DNA of 60,000 bases from Tubulanus polymorphus (Eukaryota > Nemertea > Palaeonemertea > Tubulaniformes > Tubulanidae): assembly GCF_964204645.1 (NCBI RefSeq), contig NW_027437476.1, forward strand, positions 1-60,000, written 5' to 3'. Under the pieces are notes generated by a model that worked only from the letters and a program-made list of their open reading frames with translations, was not told the DNA's origin and did no database searches. The first letter of the stretch is position 1, and each line of letters begins with the position of its first letter. Both the position numbers and the translations under genes were made by a program. Shown one piece after another: positions 25,301-36,500 of this stretch.

Positions 25301-28300
25301 CTTCCTGATAAAGGGCAATATATGAACCTTCACTACAAAGTAAGTACCCCGGTACAAATAAATTATTCATCACTAGTGACTAGATATTTATATTTTATAT
25401 TTAGAAGCGCAGCAAGTTATTTACCTTATGTTGATTTCGTAAACCATGTTGACACCACTTGTCTCAGGCACAGGATCCTGAAATTCAGAATTACACATTA
25501 TAGCCATTCTCAATATGAAATTTTAATTAAACGGTTTAATTTTTGTTCAATAAACTTATATATAATTTTAGCCTACCGGTTACCGGGTACCTCAGTTACT
25601 CATATTACAAATAAACTGACGAAAGTGAACACATATAACATATTTTTTTACTCACATGAACTACGGCTAATTTTTCCTTGTCTGGTCTTGATGGAGCCTG
25701 AACAATAAAGGAATACAAAGTATGAATATTATTTTCATTAAATTTGCTCATTTCAAGAGATCTTTTTCAACTTACAGGATTAATGGAGCAAGTTCCATTT
25801 TGTGGTCTTGTTGAAGCCTGCAAGAGTTTTTATTAATTATTGAATTAATTTCTTTATGATGTGTGTTTTTCACCGTTTGATATGAATCGTAGAACTGTTC
25901 TTAAACTTACCGTTGTCAAACATTTCTTTTTCCTTCTTTCTAGTTTTTCCTTTTCTTTTTGTTCTTTCAACTTCTGTTTTGAAACCGCATTTGCATATGC
26001 ATCATCCGCAGTTAGAATGAAATAACGCTTATCATCGCGTTTTCTTTTCTTTTCAGTTGGCATCAGTACGGGATAATCCAGCACATCATTGTCGGGATCA
26101 GCTAAGTACATCAAAATTAATCAGTAAGTATATGCAATTTGTTTGTAATTATATATTATTTATACTGCATATTTACATGGCGAATAAGTATTATCATTAT
26201 TTTAAAAATGATCTTAACTCTTACCTGGGGATGAGTTATTTTCGATCGGGAAGCTATCGATAACTTCAGCTGATGATTTAGTTTTCAAAATTTTCCATGC
26301 TGAATACAGTGCATCATTAGTCAAGTCACAGCCTTCGGTGTATCGTTCTTCAAATTTTTTCTTCATTTCCGAGGAAATGGCTGATTCCATTGCCTTTAAG
26401 GCAATGGAATGACCATCGATAGTTATAGGCAGTGTCTACAAAATAATATGGTCAACCACTGATTGAGAAGATTATAAAACAATTCACAAATTAAAATATC
26501 TCATCCATTTGAAATCATCAATAAAATCTGCAATTATCATTTTGAAAAGGATATATTGTGCTTGGACTTGAGAGACTGAAAAAATCAATGATCATGAAAA
26601 AGGTTAGAAACTGTAACACACAATGCAACAAACACTCGAACAGGTCATTAGTCCAAAAACAATCTAAACAAATTAAATTAATCATAAAAAAGTTGAAGTG
26701 AAATTAAATCACTATTCACACCTCACGAAATGGTTTTTCAACTGTTGTCAATACATTAGATGCAGATTCCTAAGTAAAAAGTAATGTGAAGAAAATTTTT
26801 TTTTTTCATCTTTACATTTGATAATATATATGGAACTAGGTTCTCTTAGATATATTTTAGATTTTTGTGCAAGTTTTACGAGAAAAATACCTTCGATAAT
26901 CCTGAAAATGGATCTTGCATCGTTTCAATTGTAGGATCTGATACCTATAACCCATTATAAAAAAAAACATGTAGGTACAGTTAACCTCAATTAAGGGCAA
27001 TACGGGTTACTTATTATTCAGTAACTCACCACATCAGCAACTCTTGTGCTTGATGGTAAAAAAGCTTCCTTGGGAATGATCTCGGGATTGAATGGAAAAA
27101 GACCACATGCTCGAAAACCATTTATAAGGTTCTCCGGGGTTATACTGAGCCATGTTGGTCTGAAGATCTCAAAGAAACAACTTTTGTTCACTATACGTCC
27201 CGGATTTTCGTTATGAAAATTCAAACATAGGCGATTCCATGATGCTTTCAATGTCTTAAAGCATGATCTTCAAAGAAAGTGAAACATTAATTAGTCAGTT
27301 GAGGTCTAATTTCATTGGAAGATGTATTCTTTAATAAAATCTGTAAGAAGTGTGTTTACCGATCTAAAGGTTGCAACCAATGTGAGGTATGTTCTGGTAA
27401 TTCTAACAGTGTTACTCCATTTTCTCTTGCCAGCTCGACCAATTCAAGAAAATTGTGGCTGTTATGTCCATCGGATATCAAAATCTGTGGACGAGCCGCT
27501 CCAATAGCAGGTAAAAAATTTTTCTTAAACCAAATCGTTGCAATTCCCTGTTGAAATCATGAATACATGAAATTTGACAATGCTTTTCACTTCAGGAGCC
27601 TGATTCAAAATGTGACTGACAACTAATTACCTGTTTCGTCCAACCACTCTCCGATACAGAAACTGTCGTACCTGCCGGTGCGTTCATTGTGTCAACTGAG
27701 AGTAATGATGCTGCCGTCTTGCCCTTAAAAATAACGTTAGGGGCCAGCATCTGCCCAGCAGCATTTCCACATGCCATGATCGTAACTGTTTCGCGATTGC
27801 CGCTGATTCGAGATTGAACATACTTGCTCCCTTTTCTGTAAATAAGAGTTTTGAAAATAAAATTTTCATCGTTATAACGTTCATTCCTAAATCTGTTGTT
27901 TTATGACTGTGGTATTGAGTTTCTGTATCTGGATGATTGCTGATAGTCGGAAATTAAAAATACTTCAACAACTCATTAGAATATTGCTGGGCTTAATAAC
28001 TTGGGTTTGATAAGGGCTATTTATAGACCAACAGTTGAAGTATTTAAATGATAGGCTAATTTAGTTCAAAGCCTACCGTGCAACAATTTTTCCGGGGACA
28101 TGAGAAAACTGAACGCCAGTTTCATCGAGATTCCAAATATGCATCGGTTGAGCATTTAGCAATACTTTTGTGGCCGATCTAAAGAACATTCCAACCTTCT
28201 TAACATTCATGCACTGATGTCGGATTGCCGCAGTGCCCTCTGGCTTTCGGAGTGCAACAGTGGGGTTTCTAGTTTTAAAGCCAGCCCAGAACTGGTCACT

Positions 28301-31300
28301 CGGGATAATCTAAAAGTAAAATATATATACCAGTATTAATTATAAGGGATAAACAACAACCTTTTAGTGAAAATCGTTGGCCTACCTGTTTAAATGGTGT
28401 CCCCCTTTTTAAGGCGAGATCACCCGCATATTTCAATAGATTTCCCTTTGAAAAACCGTAACCGAGGTCTGCACGGTTTTTCGCGAAATCCGCAAGTTTT
28501 GATTCATCTGCCTCAGACAGATTCGTCGGTCGACCTAGTTTCCTTCCTGCAGGAATTTTCCCACTTATTCGGTCATGTAATGTTGATTTTGGTACGCCAA
28601 AGTTTTTTGCTGCCGATAATATTGACATCCCATTCTGAACAGCCTCAACAGCTTCACCCATTTGCACTTCTGTCCAACGCCGATACACTTTTGACATACT
28701 TAAAAATAAAAAACATTGTAAATATCATGTTGATTATAAAAATAATAATAAAATGAATTCATTTTCTTTTATAAATAAGCCTTAATTATTTTCCTTAGTA
28801 AATATCATCACATGTTATTAGTTACAACCTGATCTCAGAATGGCATTTTCATAATTTAGGCCTACTGATAACTGTGTTATGGAGACTAGGTTATAGGCCT
28901 AGGCTCTGGGGCTAAAATGATGAATCAATTTGCATTTGTTTTCAGTATGCACTCTTTTGTGACAGTTATCTCAGAAAAAGGCCTGTTTGATGATAGACTA
29001 CCGAGAAAACACACACAAATACCATCTATACATAAATTCGGAACTTCCGAAATTACGTGAACGAGCCAGAATAACCGGGTATACGATATCCGAAATTATG
29101 TGTAGGCGAGCGAGTTTCTAAAAATCGCTGATATTTCATCAATGACCGTATTCCAATAGCGAATGAATGTTTATAAACAAACTTTTTACTTCCTAGAACT
29201 TCTTAGTAGTGTTTACATAACAGCTGGCCGCGAAATGCCGTAAAAATGGGGCAATCAATAATGTACTTACATGACCGATTTTTATCTCCTGCTTCGCTGG
29301 TTTCGTGTGCCGGGAAGAAATGCGTACTACGTCATCAAAACGGCGCGGATTTCCGTGGAATTCCCAGGAAATACCAACCTACCTCCCCTTTTTCAAATTT
29401 AAGCTCGTCCGAATAGGTATTCCCTCTACGCGACTGCTGAGAGGCCGTAGAAGAAAACTTCCGAAATTACGTGGTCTTCCGAAATTACGTGGAGTTACCC
29501 TAAAAGTGCAGATTCGCACCTCTCGTGATTGACGCAATCTACTGAATTACAAATCACTGTTCTAACTTCAGAATGTCTCACAGAATCCAATGCAGTTATT
29601 TATTTTATGATATCTCTTCTAGAGAGCAGATTTTTGGCCCGGTTTTTTATCCCAGAATCGTGACGATCTTTCAGTAGGATGCCTTATTGGATTAGGAAAT
29701 CTAAAGTTAAGATTTGTCTTAAGTTATAACTGAAACGATGTGAGGGTAATCAGTAGGCCTACATAAAACTAATCAAATTTTTGTCAACTGTCACTGGGGT
29801 TATTAATGCTAACCAAATTTCAAGATATCATCGTTGAAATAGACAAGAAATTTATATTTTCTTCCTCAAAATGAATGGGTCATGAAACATTGTTTCAGCA
29901 ATATTCTAAACAAATCTTCACTTTAGATTGACCCATCCAATATGGCGTCCGGTTCAAAAATCGTGACGATCTCGAGACAAAATACAGGCTAAAAATGTAC
30001 TTTCTAGTGAAGATACCATAAAATAAACCAGTGTACTGAATTGCTGATGACATTTTGGGTCTGAATCAGTGATATTTAATGTAGCCTAATTGATTGAACC
30101 ATTTTAAGAGAGGTGCGGATCTGCACTTTTACCTCTTAGCCTATAGGACAGATTTTGATCTCAAAAATAAATAGGCCCTAAATTCATATTCATTTGCTAT
30201 TTATCCTACTATTTTTCATAGGCCTAGGCCTGTATAATAGCTAGATATAGACTAGTGCCGAGCAGCAACCTGTCTGCCCAGGTCTTGGACGGTGTTAGGC
30301 AGACCAATCGGAGGGTCTGCGGCCGGGAGACAACCCAATCGAGGAGCATGGGTCTCATAAACATTAGTCATCACTCTAGTCTCTAATCGTCTACAATAAT
30401 AATAAAACCATGTTTTGTCCTTACTTTTAACTTTTTCGATGTGGCTCTGTTTTTACCGTACTTTGTTTGTGGACTCGGAGGAGGCAGGTCGGACAACAAA
30501 ATGAATCGGCTAGCTAGGCCTAATAATGTTACGAGCCCTTGAAGTGACACTTTAGATATGTGAAACTGGTACCACTGGGGTAAAACACGTGTAGCCGTGT
30601 AACTCAGCAGGCTCTAGCAGAAATTCAATCGAAGGATCTTAAATAGGGCCTATTAAAGCGGATACTCCACACACCGCTTCTACGGTGGCCGTGACGTACA
30701 TAACGGTACAGTACGGTGATCCGTGAGTGCAAATCGTTGCACTTTTTTCTCTAAAGATCCCCTGCTAGATGCACCCCGATTTGATCGATTGCTTTCCAAA
30801 AGCGATTAGGGCCTGGTCTAAATGAGAAAAGCTGACGAAAAAGAATTCCAAAGCCAACTTGAAATTCATTGGATGTAGCTGCTCTTAATAAAAGGCCTAC
30901 AAGCTGCAGGCCTATGAAGGCGAATAAAGGAGGGTACGGCCTAAACACTATATCGAACAATTAAAAATAACTTATTTTCAATTTCAGGTGTCGGATAATA
31001 TTCACTTAGGGATTAACCTCGGGACGGCAGAGGAAATTTAAATATTCTTTTCTTAAATCCCGTTATTAAGCGCTTGATCATATCATATATCACATATTTT
31101 AAAGATTTTATTAACTTCCTATATTTATTGTCTAAGTTTGCGATTACGTACTGGTACTTTTTATCTTTTAATATTTATTGTCATAAATTTGTACCGTCGG
31201 AATTATATGGGCATTTTTAACATCCAACCAATCTATCACCTAGGGAAAACTCAATCAACCACTACGCGCGTAGCCTCCATTTAAAACGATTTGACGAGCG

Positions 31301-31546
31301 CCTCCCAAGAGAGGACTGGACTAGGTCTATAGGCTCTTGAAAAAGTTGGTTAAAGATAACCGGCGGATACAAGTCAACTATCCATTATGGTTACTCTAAC
31401 CATGGACGTATATACGTCCATGCTCTAACCAACTTTTGACTGAGCAACTCACCCGAGATGGTACAATAGGCCTAGGCTAGACTAAATAATGATTATATTT
31501 TCAACTCACATATCGTCAAACTTATTTCACTGCTACCACAATCCAT
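10377..31546 (-). CDS. DUF7869-type protein, candidate DDE transposase, 16 exons
   Basis: Exons in order of transcription: 31546-31510, 22046-22002, 21009-20914, 19879-19775, 18689-18621, 18540-18436, 18190-18095, 16776-16705, 15395-15165, 14256-14173, 13725-13172, 13036-12915, 12306-12174, 12089-11934, 11276-11160, 11042-10377. All introns are GT-AG, all phases join, and the product is 895 aa. Residues 13-313 come from short phase-1 exons and look disordered and acidic. Residues 314-895 match the eukaryotic DUF7869 family as I remember it: a cysteine cluster (C339, C340, C345), LIIDGMDQ (565-568), [21 protein letters not shown] (D648) and [10 protein letters not shown] (E687, D690). D565, D648 and E687 are spaced like an RNase H-fold DDE triad, so I infer a transposase; the family has no proven function known to me. 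A 45-nt GT-AG intron (10424-10380) would end at the same stop but is probably too short. The first exon is the least certain. Intron 1 holds a complete pogo element. Confidence 0.82.
12849..12863. repeat. Poly-C tract
   Basis: Run of 15 C in an intron of the DUF7869-type gene. Copy number is likely to vary or be mis-sequenced. Confidence 0.9.
15661..16493. mobile_element. MITE with GTCGACAAGC-bearing inverted ends
   Basis: The left end reads GGCTGACTTATGTCGACAAG. The reverse complement of the right end reads GGCTGGTGTCGACAAGCCAC. The 833 bp interior is GC-richer than its surroundings, repeats CTTATGTCG and GTCGACTGCG-like words, and holds no ORF. It lies inside the intron between exons 16776-16705 and 15395-15165 of the DUF7869-type gene, so splicing should remove it. 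Confidence 0.7.
18284..18344. repeat. CG/CA microsatellite
   Basis: Run of ACACACGCGCGCGCTCGCGC type followed by (CACG)n and (CA)n, a potential Z-DNA former. Shorter versions accompany the duplicated copies near 20796 and 21103. Confidence 0.9.
20381..20600. repeat. 110 bp direct tandem duplication
   Basis: Two essentially identical 110 bp units (20381-20490 and 20491-20600), each beginning GTCAAATTGAGTAAAACACC. Intronic and recent by identity. Confidence 0.92.
23471..23990. mobile_element. Truncated copy of the GGGTAACTGACAC-ended MITE
   Basis: Starts just after TA (23469-23470) with AAGGGTAACTGACACTTTTT. It is the reverse complement of about 41800-42298, including the segment around GCTAAGCTCTCAGCACTGTT. 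The other terminus is missing. It lies just outside the pogo element, in intron 1 of the DUF7869-type gene. Confidence 0.75.
24690..24902. repeat. CATA/CACA tetranucleotide microsatellite
   Basis: About 210 bp of CATACATA and ACACATAC repeats downstream of the pogo transposase stop codon, inside the transposon. Its translations (runs of MYVCMYLCM type) are not genes. Confidence 0.95.
24960..28697 (-). CDS. Pogo/Tigger-like DD35D transposase, 14 exons
   Basis: Exons in order: 28697-28386, 28309-28077, 27835-27631, 27547-27360, 27267-27030, 26944-26891, 26769-26722, 26435-26225, 26101-25911, 25817-25776, 25697-25656, 25477-25425, 25332-25266, 25184-24960. Every junction is GT-AG and in phase, giving 702 aa with no stops. 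Residues 1-50 are a Psq-type helix-turn-helix ([19 protein letters not shown]). The catalytic DDE_1 domain has WNLDETG (D166), LISDGHNSH (D276) and [13 protein letters not shown] (D312), that is DD35D. A lysine-rich region ([10 protein letters not shown]) follows in the 26101-25911 exon. The C-terminus ([30 protein letters not shown]) resembles an SH3/Tudor-like fold that I cannot name. The intact frame, intact ends and TA duplication suggest recent activity. Confidence 0.92.
29503..30130. mobile_element. MITE with AAAGTGCAGATTCGCACC ends
   Basis: The left end AAAGTGCAGATTCGCACCTC and the reverse complement of the right end, AAAGTGCAGATCCGCACCTC, differ at one base over 20. TA flanks both ends (29501-29502 and 30131-30132). 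About 628 bp, no ORF. The pogo element lies immediately against its left TA, so pogo inserted at the MITE's own target duplication. Confidence 0.75.
31401..31422. other. Perfect 22 bp palindrome
   Basis: A perfect palindrome centred on GACGTATATACGTC, in intron 1 of the DUF7869-type gene about 90 bp after its first exon. Function unknown; it could be a protein-binding site. Confidence 0.8.
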
Positions 31547-32177
31547 CTCCTTAATGTTGTAGATCAACTTCAGTATAACCACACGCCTTAATCCCAAAAA
31601 TTTGACTGAAATGGTAAAATATTTCAAAATTGAACACAAGGCATGATACAGACAATCAATCATCCAAATCGAATACCCGGTATCTAGATCAAATTTATGA
31701 TAAAACAATGTTGTTGGCCTTCGTGTGAAAAATTAAATCGAGACTCTAAAAGAAAACCTTACTTACGCGGACGCGAAACGGCTCGTGGAATGAGCGGAAT
31801 GAGTGGAGTGGGAGTTCCAATGCAATCGCGTAGTGCGCAACCAATCATGTACCCGTATATTCATAGGCGCTATGCCTAAAACGTATCATGTGAGATAAAC
31901 GCCAGAAGCGGGCAGGCATTCTTTATCACTAGGGGCCTAGATACTGAGTTAATGGCTAGATCTTGTTTTATTCGATCATTAGGAGAAACCCGGCGGAATG
32001 ATCCTTAAGGCCTTTTTGAGGGCACGGATTATGGGAGGATAACAGGGAAAACGCAATTTTTTCATTATTCTATTAATTTTCAATAAAGTATTTTCCTGAC
32101 CGAATCTTGAAAACATCCAAAAATTAGCGAAAATTGTTTTTAAATCAATTCAAATGCTGGGGAAGAGAAGCAACATA

Positions 32178-33190
32178 TATGAAAGGCTGAATCCAAGAAC
32201 ATGTCTATCGCACTTTTGAGCCCAAACGTCTACTTTTACTTAATAGTCACTTGAGAACAATAAGCAATTAACTATATCGGCTACTTTTCCAGTAGTATAC
32301 ATTTCAAAACAGTCACTCTGAAATTGTATTCCTTTCAATTCGGTTGGTTTTCTAAAGTGGCTGTTTGGAATAGTCTACTATTGAAAAGTGACCATGAAAA
32401 CATCTGGTTGCGATAGTGCACACAAGCAGTAGAGGTGACTGTAAAACCACTCGCCTGTAAACAGTGACTTTGTGATAGTAACTCCTACTATAACGGCTGC
32501 TCCAAAACATATCGTTTCTAAAAGTCAGCTATTGAAAAGTGACCATTTTGAGATCGCTTGCCAGATTCCCTGTTATATATACACTGTAGCAACATATGCT
32601 TCAGATTTGCAGTGATACGTGACAATATAAACATACTGAGAAACTCTACTCACGCTGTATAGTTCTATTTAGAGTGACTCAGTTAAGATCTGAAGATATT
32701 GTAGATACTCTTTGAGGATGTGAAAAATAATAAAATAATACGCCAAAATGTACGGTGTTCGAACTTCGCTGAATCGATGAACCAATGATCATTTAAGATA
32801 ATTATCAGTTTTTTCCAACTAAACTCTTTTTCACAAATTGTCGTAAAATAATAACTACTAATATGTGGCACCATATTCGACGACAGAAGTGCATTCAGAG
32901 TAATAACGTTACCAATACTTGAATTCCGATGCGAATGCGGGCTAGAACCAACAAAGGTACCGATTTAAGGTGCAGATATACAGGGAATCCCTATCATAGC
33001 GACCAACACGGTTGTATATCGCTTCCGTGCCGAAAAGTGAATAATTTTCAACCTAAACGACTACAGGACCCGACGAAGTCGAATAAAATACTCTAATCCG
33101 TTAACTGTAGATAAATGAAGAAATTCCACGATAGAATTTTGTATCATAAAATTTACTAAGTTAACATGTTCTTGGATTCAGCCTTTCATA
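32178..33190. mobile_element. MITE with TATGAAAGGCTGAATCC ends
   Basis: The left end TATGAAAGGCTGAATCCAAG (continuing AACATG) is matched exactly by the reverse complement of the right end, with TA on each side (32176-32177 and 33191-33192). About 1.0 kb, no ORF. A fragment of the right part recurs at about 48020-48110 (AACACTCTAATCCGT). Confidence 0.85.
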
Positions 33191-34615
33191 TACTCAGGTC
33201 GAAATTTAGAAAATAATTTCAAATCCAAAATCAGAATTTCAAATCCTACGTTGTAGATTGAGTTAAAGTGAGATCTTAATTAGTCTGAATGTAGGCTAAT
33301 AAGTGGAATGATTCATACCTTTAAAGAATAAATGATACGTGATATTGTGCAAATGTGATATGTGAATCCTTCATATACAGAGTCGATTTGCAAGCTTTAG
33401 ATAATATTTTCTAGAAAGGATTCATGCCACGAGCAATCATCTCAATGACATAAATGCTCGTAGATTCATGTGACAGGTTTGAGGCCTCTGGCAACGGATA
33501 ATGCCAGATTGCCAAGAAAACAAACTTTGAGTAGCCTATAATCAGGTCGCCATTAAGTATCTCAGCAAACATAGGCCTAATGCTTGTTGATTTTATAACA
33601 AATAATAGGTGAGAAGCTTCCTCAGACCAGAGCAACCAGGTTTAACTACCATAAATGATAAAGAGAAACATGAAAATAATCTTAGATATTATTCTAATAT
33701 AGGCCTTTATCTGAAGAGATCGTTTCGCAGATCAAATCTATGTGTATAACATGTCATGATTATTCATAAAATAAAAAAGACAAATTAAGAAAGTACATGT
33801 ATAATATTTCATAAACTTGATTGTTTTGCTATATAGGCCCCGTAACGAGCTGAAAATCGTGCTGTGCACGTTGCGTCCGCATTATTCGGTATATGGTCAA
33901 AATGTCCCCGGGAAAAATTGTCCCCAGAAAAAATGTCCCCAGTCTATCATTACTCACTTGGTAATGTAGTTAATTTCACATCATAATAACTCCAGAGAAC
34001 AAACTTGGTAAAATATTTGATAACAATTTAAACATTTTATGACAAATAATGGCTCTACTATGATTTAATTATATTTGCATTTTAGATTTAAAATGTTCCT
34101 AAATTTGACGTATTAATTGAAGAAACTGTGCATCTACTTTATAACTTTTCATAATTTTTTCTATTAATGATGTGTAATTTAGCAAATGGCGCATTCAATT
34201 CAACAGTAAAATCTTCTTAAATTTGACGTATCATGTAATGAGTTCACGTGTTCTCAATAGGCAAAATTGATTAATGCCAAAGGCCTATAATTCTCATAGT
34301 CACTCAATGAATTCTTTTTTTATGGTTAATGTGCAATTTACTCGGTGTTTTGATGTAGTTGTTTGATGTGAAACTTGCTAAATTTTTCATTGGATAAAAT
34401 TAACCCATCTTCAAGGCATTCAAAACCTCAGAAAGGCAAATATCAATAAAAACCATTCCGACTAAATGACTTTCGAATTCCCGCCTCGATCGATTTGCTG
34501 CTCGTCGAGAAATTCACGATTCACATGTACCACAAAATTCACGAAATCACGCTGATGTTATATCATATATTCACGTGCACCAGTGCCTCTCACTATTATC
34601 AATCGATATTGCATT

Positions 34616-34853
34616 AGGCAGGCGGATCCAGGGGGTATCGGGGGTTTCGGAACACCGTCGAGCTTTGTCCATGCTCCTGGACTATCCCTCAATCTATTAC
34701 AAGTTTAGTATAAAAGTTACTTTGTGTCATATTAGTGAAATATTAAACTTCATTCACATGGCAAAATGTCCCTTTCTTCTCAGTTTTGAGTTCGGCCTAT
34801 TGAGTGCTCTTAATTTGGAACACCCTCGAGAGAGGACCCTGGATCCGCCCTTG
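34616..34853. mobile_element. Short MITE with GGCGGATCCAGGG ends
   Basis: Left AGGCAGGCGGATCCAGGGGG; the right end in reverse complement reads AGGGCGGATCCAGGGTCC. About 238 bp. Single-ended relatives of the GGATCCAG motif occur near 37549, 44715 and 45604. Non-coding. Confidence 0.7.
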
Positions 34854-34857
34854 ATAA

Positions 34858-35601
34858 ATCGGTTGTAGGTAAAAATCCCCTGGGTAAAAATCCCCTAGGT
34901 AAAAATCCACAAATATTCAAAGTAGGTAGAAATCCCCACTTGTTGAATTTCAAGGACATTTCAAAGCAAGATGTTTCTCCAATTTTGTTCGTTTGCAATG
35001 AGACTGAAATATGTTTAAACTGTGCAATGAAATCTTTTGTTGCGATAAATTCTTAAGAACATTCTTAGAATAAAATAAATAATTGTTAGAATAAATAAGA
35101 ATAATGAACTTTTTATTTGTAATATCTTAAAATTCGAACTGGAATATTTTGAACTGTGAACTCTTGTTAACTTGTGGTATATTTCAGCTGTGCGATGCCA
35201 TGAATTATTAGAAATAATGTACTTTTAATTTGAACTATTTTAGATTTAAGCTAGTGTAATTTAATTTGAACTATTTTAGATTTAAGCTAGTGTATTTGAA
35301 ATGTGCGATGAACCTTTTCATTCAGTTATGCGATCACTTTAAGTACTAATTGAGTATCAATGAACTGTTAATTTGTAGTGTTTTAATTCAAATAGTTTAA
35401 ACTATAGTTTGTATGCTCATGATATCCTTATGGTGTTCCACAGAATAATATGAATAAATTGGATATATGTATCAATAATATGAATTGATTAACCTAAAGA
35501 TTGTATCTACTTAGACTGCATTCGAAAGGAGGGGGATTTTTACGTACCTACTTCGAAGAATTGGGTATTTTTACCTAGGGGCTTTTTACCGCTAAACCGA
35601 T
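34858..35601. mobile_element. MITE with repeated GGTAAAAATCCCC ends
   Basis: Left ATCGGTTGTAGGTAAAAATC; the right end in reverse complement reads ATCGGTTTAGCGGTAAAAAG. ATAA flanks both sides. The ends contain several spaced copies of GGTAAAAATCCCC. The interior is AT-rich and non-coding. An inverted relative starts at 39828, beginning ATTCGGTTAGCGGTAAAAAT. Confidence 0.75.
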
Positions 35602-36059
35602 ATAAATCTTGTCACAAAATCGTTTCACTATTCATTATAGCTAAAATTGTTTCACTGGCCCCCAATGACCCCCACCTGTTTTAGCGTATAAAAATACGTT
35701 CCGGTATAACCTGGCGCGGGCCTGCTGTTGAATGTTAGCAATCTCTATTTCAAAATCGATGATTTCAAAGATCATGTTAGTTCGCTAGATCTACGAGCAC
35801 TGAAACGTTACTCGTGGGCTAGATCAACTTTCATCAATTCTTCCACAAATAAAATGAGTCGCAAAACGAAGACAATTTTCGACAAAACGGCACGATTTAC
35901 TAACATGGCACCCATTTCATAGATTAACCCAGGGCCGGGGTACTCGAGATATTTGTGGATTTTTTTAAAGTCACCTCGGGCCATCATATATGACCTAATA
36001 ATCTTAAGTCGCAATGAAACATTCTATAATATGATCATGAGACAGTAGGCATTAGGTTT

Positions 36060-36330
36060 AAAATAATGTCATTTTTATGCACGTAGCTTGGTAAAAGGCA
36101 CAGATTATCCAAGGTGAACATTGTGAAACACCACGGCAAATTTGAAATTTTTGAAAACTATTAAAGTTTTTCATAACATAAGAATATACATACATATAAG
36201 AATATATATACATAAGTATCTTATTGACTTTTGCTGTGAAATCAAATTTGGACGGTTTTTTATCCGGGAATTTTACCTGAGGACATTAACCGGGGGATTA
36301 CGTATTAGGCCTACCTGTTATCGATAAAAA
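36060..36330. mobile_element. Partial MITE related to the 44003-44665 copy
   Basis: The segment from ATGCACGTAGCTTGGTAAAA through CAAGGTGAACATTGTGAAA to ACCGGGGGATTACG is clearly homologous to about 44440-44650. Only the right part is recognisable. Non-coding. Confidence 0.6.
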
Positions 36331-36458
36331 TATATATCTGAGTTGAAAAATGAGTGTGCGTTTTATTGTTTCATAATTTTTTTTGGAATATGCACATGTC
36401 CTTAATCTTCTAAAATGAATTTACTTTTTATTTCTATAGGCGTTGATGAATATAAAAA

Positions 36459-36500
36459 ACTCATAAACTGAAAAGAAAGATCTTTTCGGTTTATGAGTTT
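36459..36500. other. Strong hairpin, about 19 bp stem
   Basis: AACTCATAAACTGAAAAGA, a short AAGA loop, then TCTTTTCGGTTTATGAGTT: one mismatch in the stem. Function unknown; possibly a remnant of a small inverted-repeat element. Confidence 0.8.

Larger units (their letters stand above)
24016..29500 (-). mobile_element. Complete pogo/Tigger-like DNA transposon (5.49 kb)
   Basis: The left end GGGTAACTCCACGTAATTTC (continuing CGGA) is mirrored exactly at 29478-29500. TA occurs on both sides (24014-24015 and 29501-29502), the Tc1/mariner/pogo target duplication. Subterminal copies of ACGTAATTTCGGAA lie at about 24223-24270 and in inverse at 29035-29100 and 29455-29485, likely transposase-binding sites. 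The element encodes one intact 14-exon transposase on the minus strand. It sits in intron 1 of the DUF7869-type gene, in the same orientation. Confidence 0.9.

Noticed and set aside
28394-28756. 120-codon plus-strand frame
   Set aside because: Antisense shadow of the first exon of the pogo transposase.
24016-29500. Treating the pogo transposase as the engine of the giant unit
   Set aside because: Its own perfect ends and TA duplications close inside an intron of the DUF7869-type gene, so it is a later, separate insertion.
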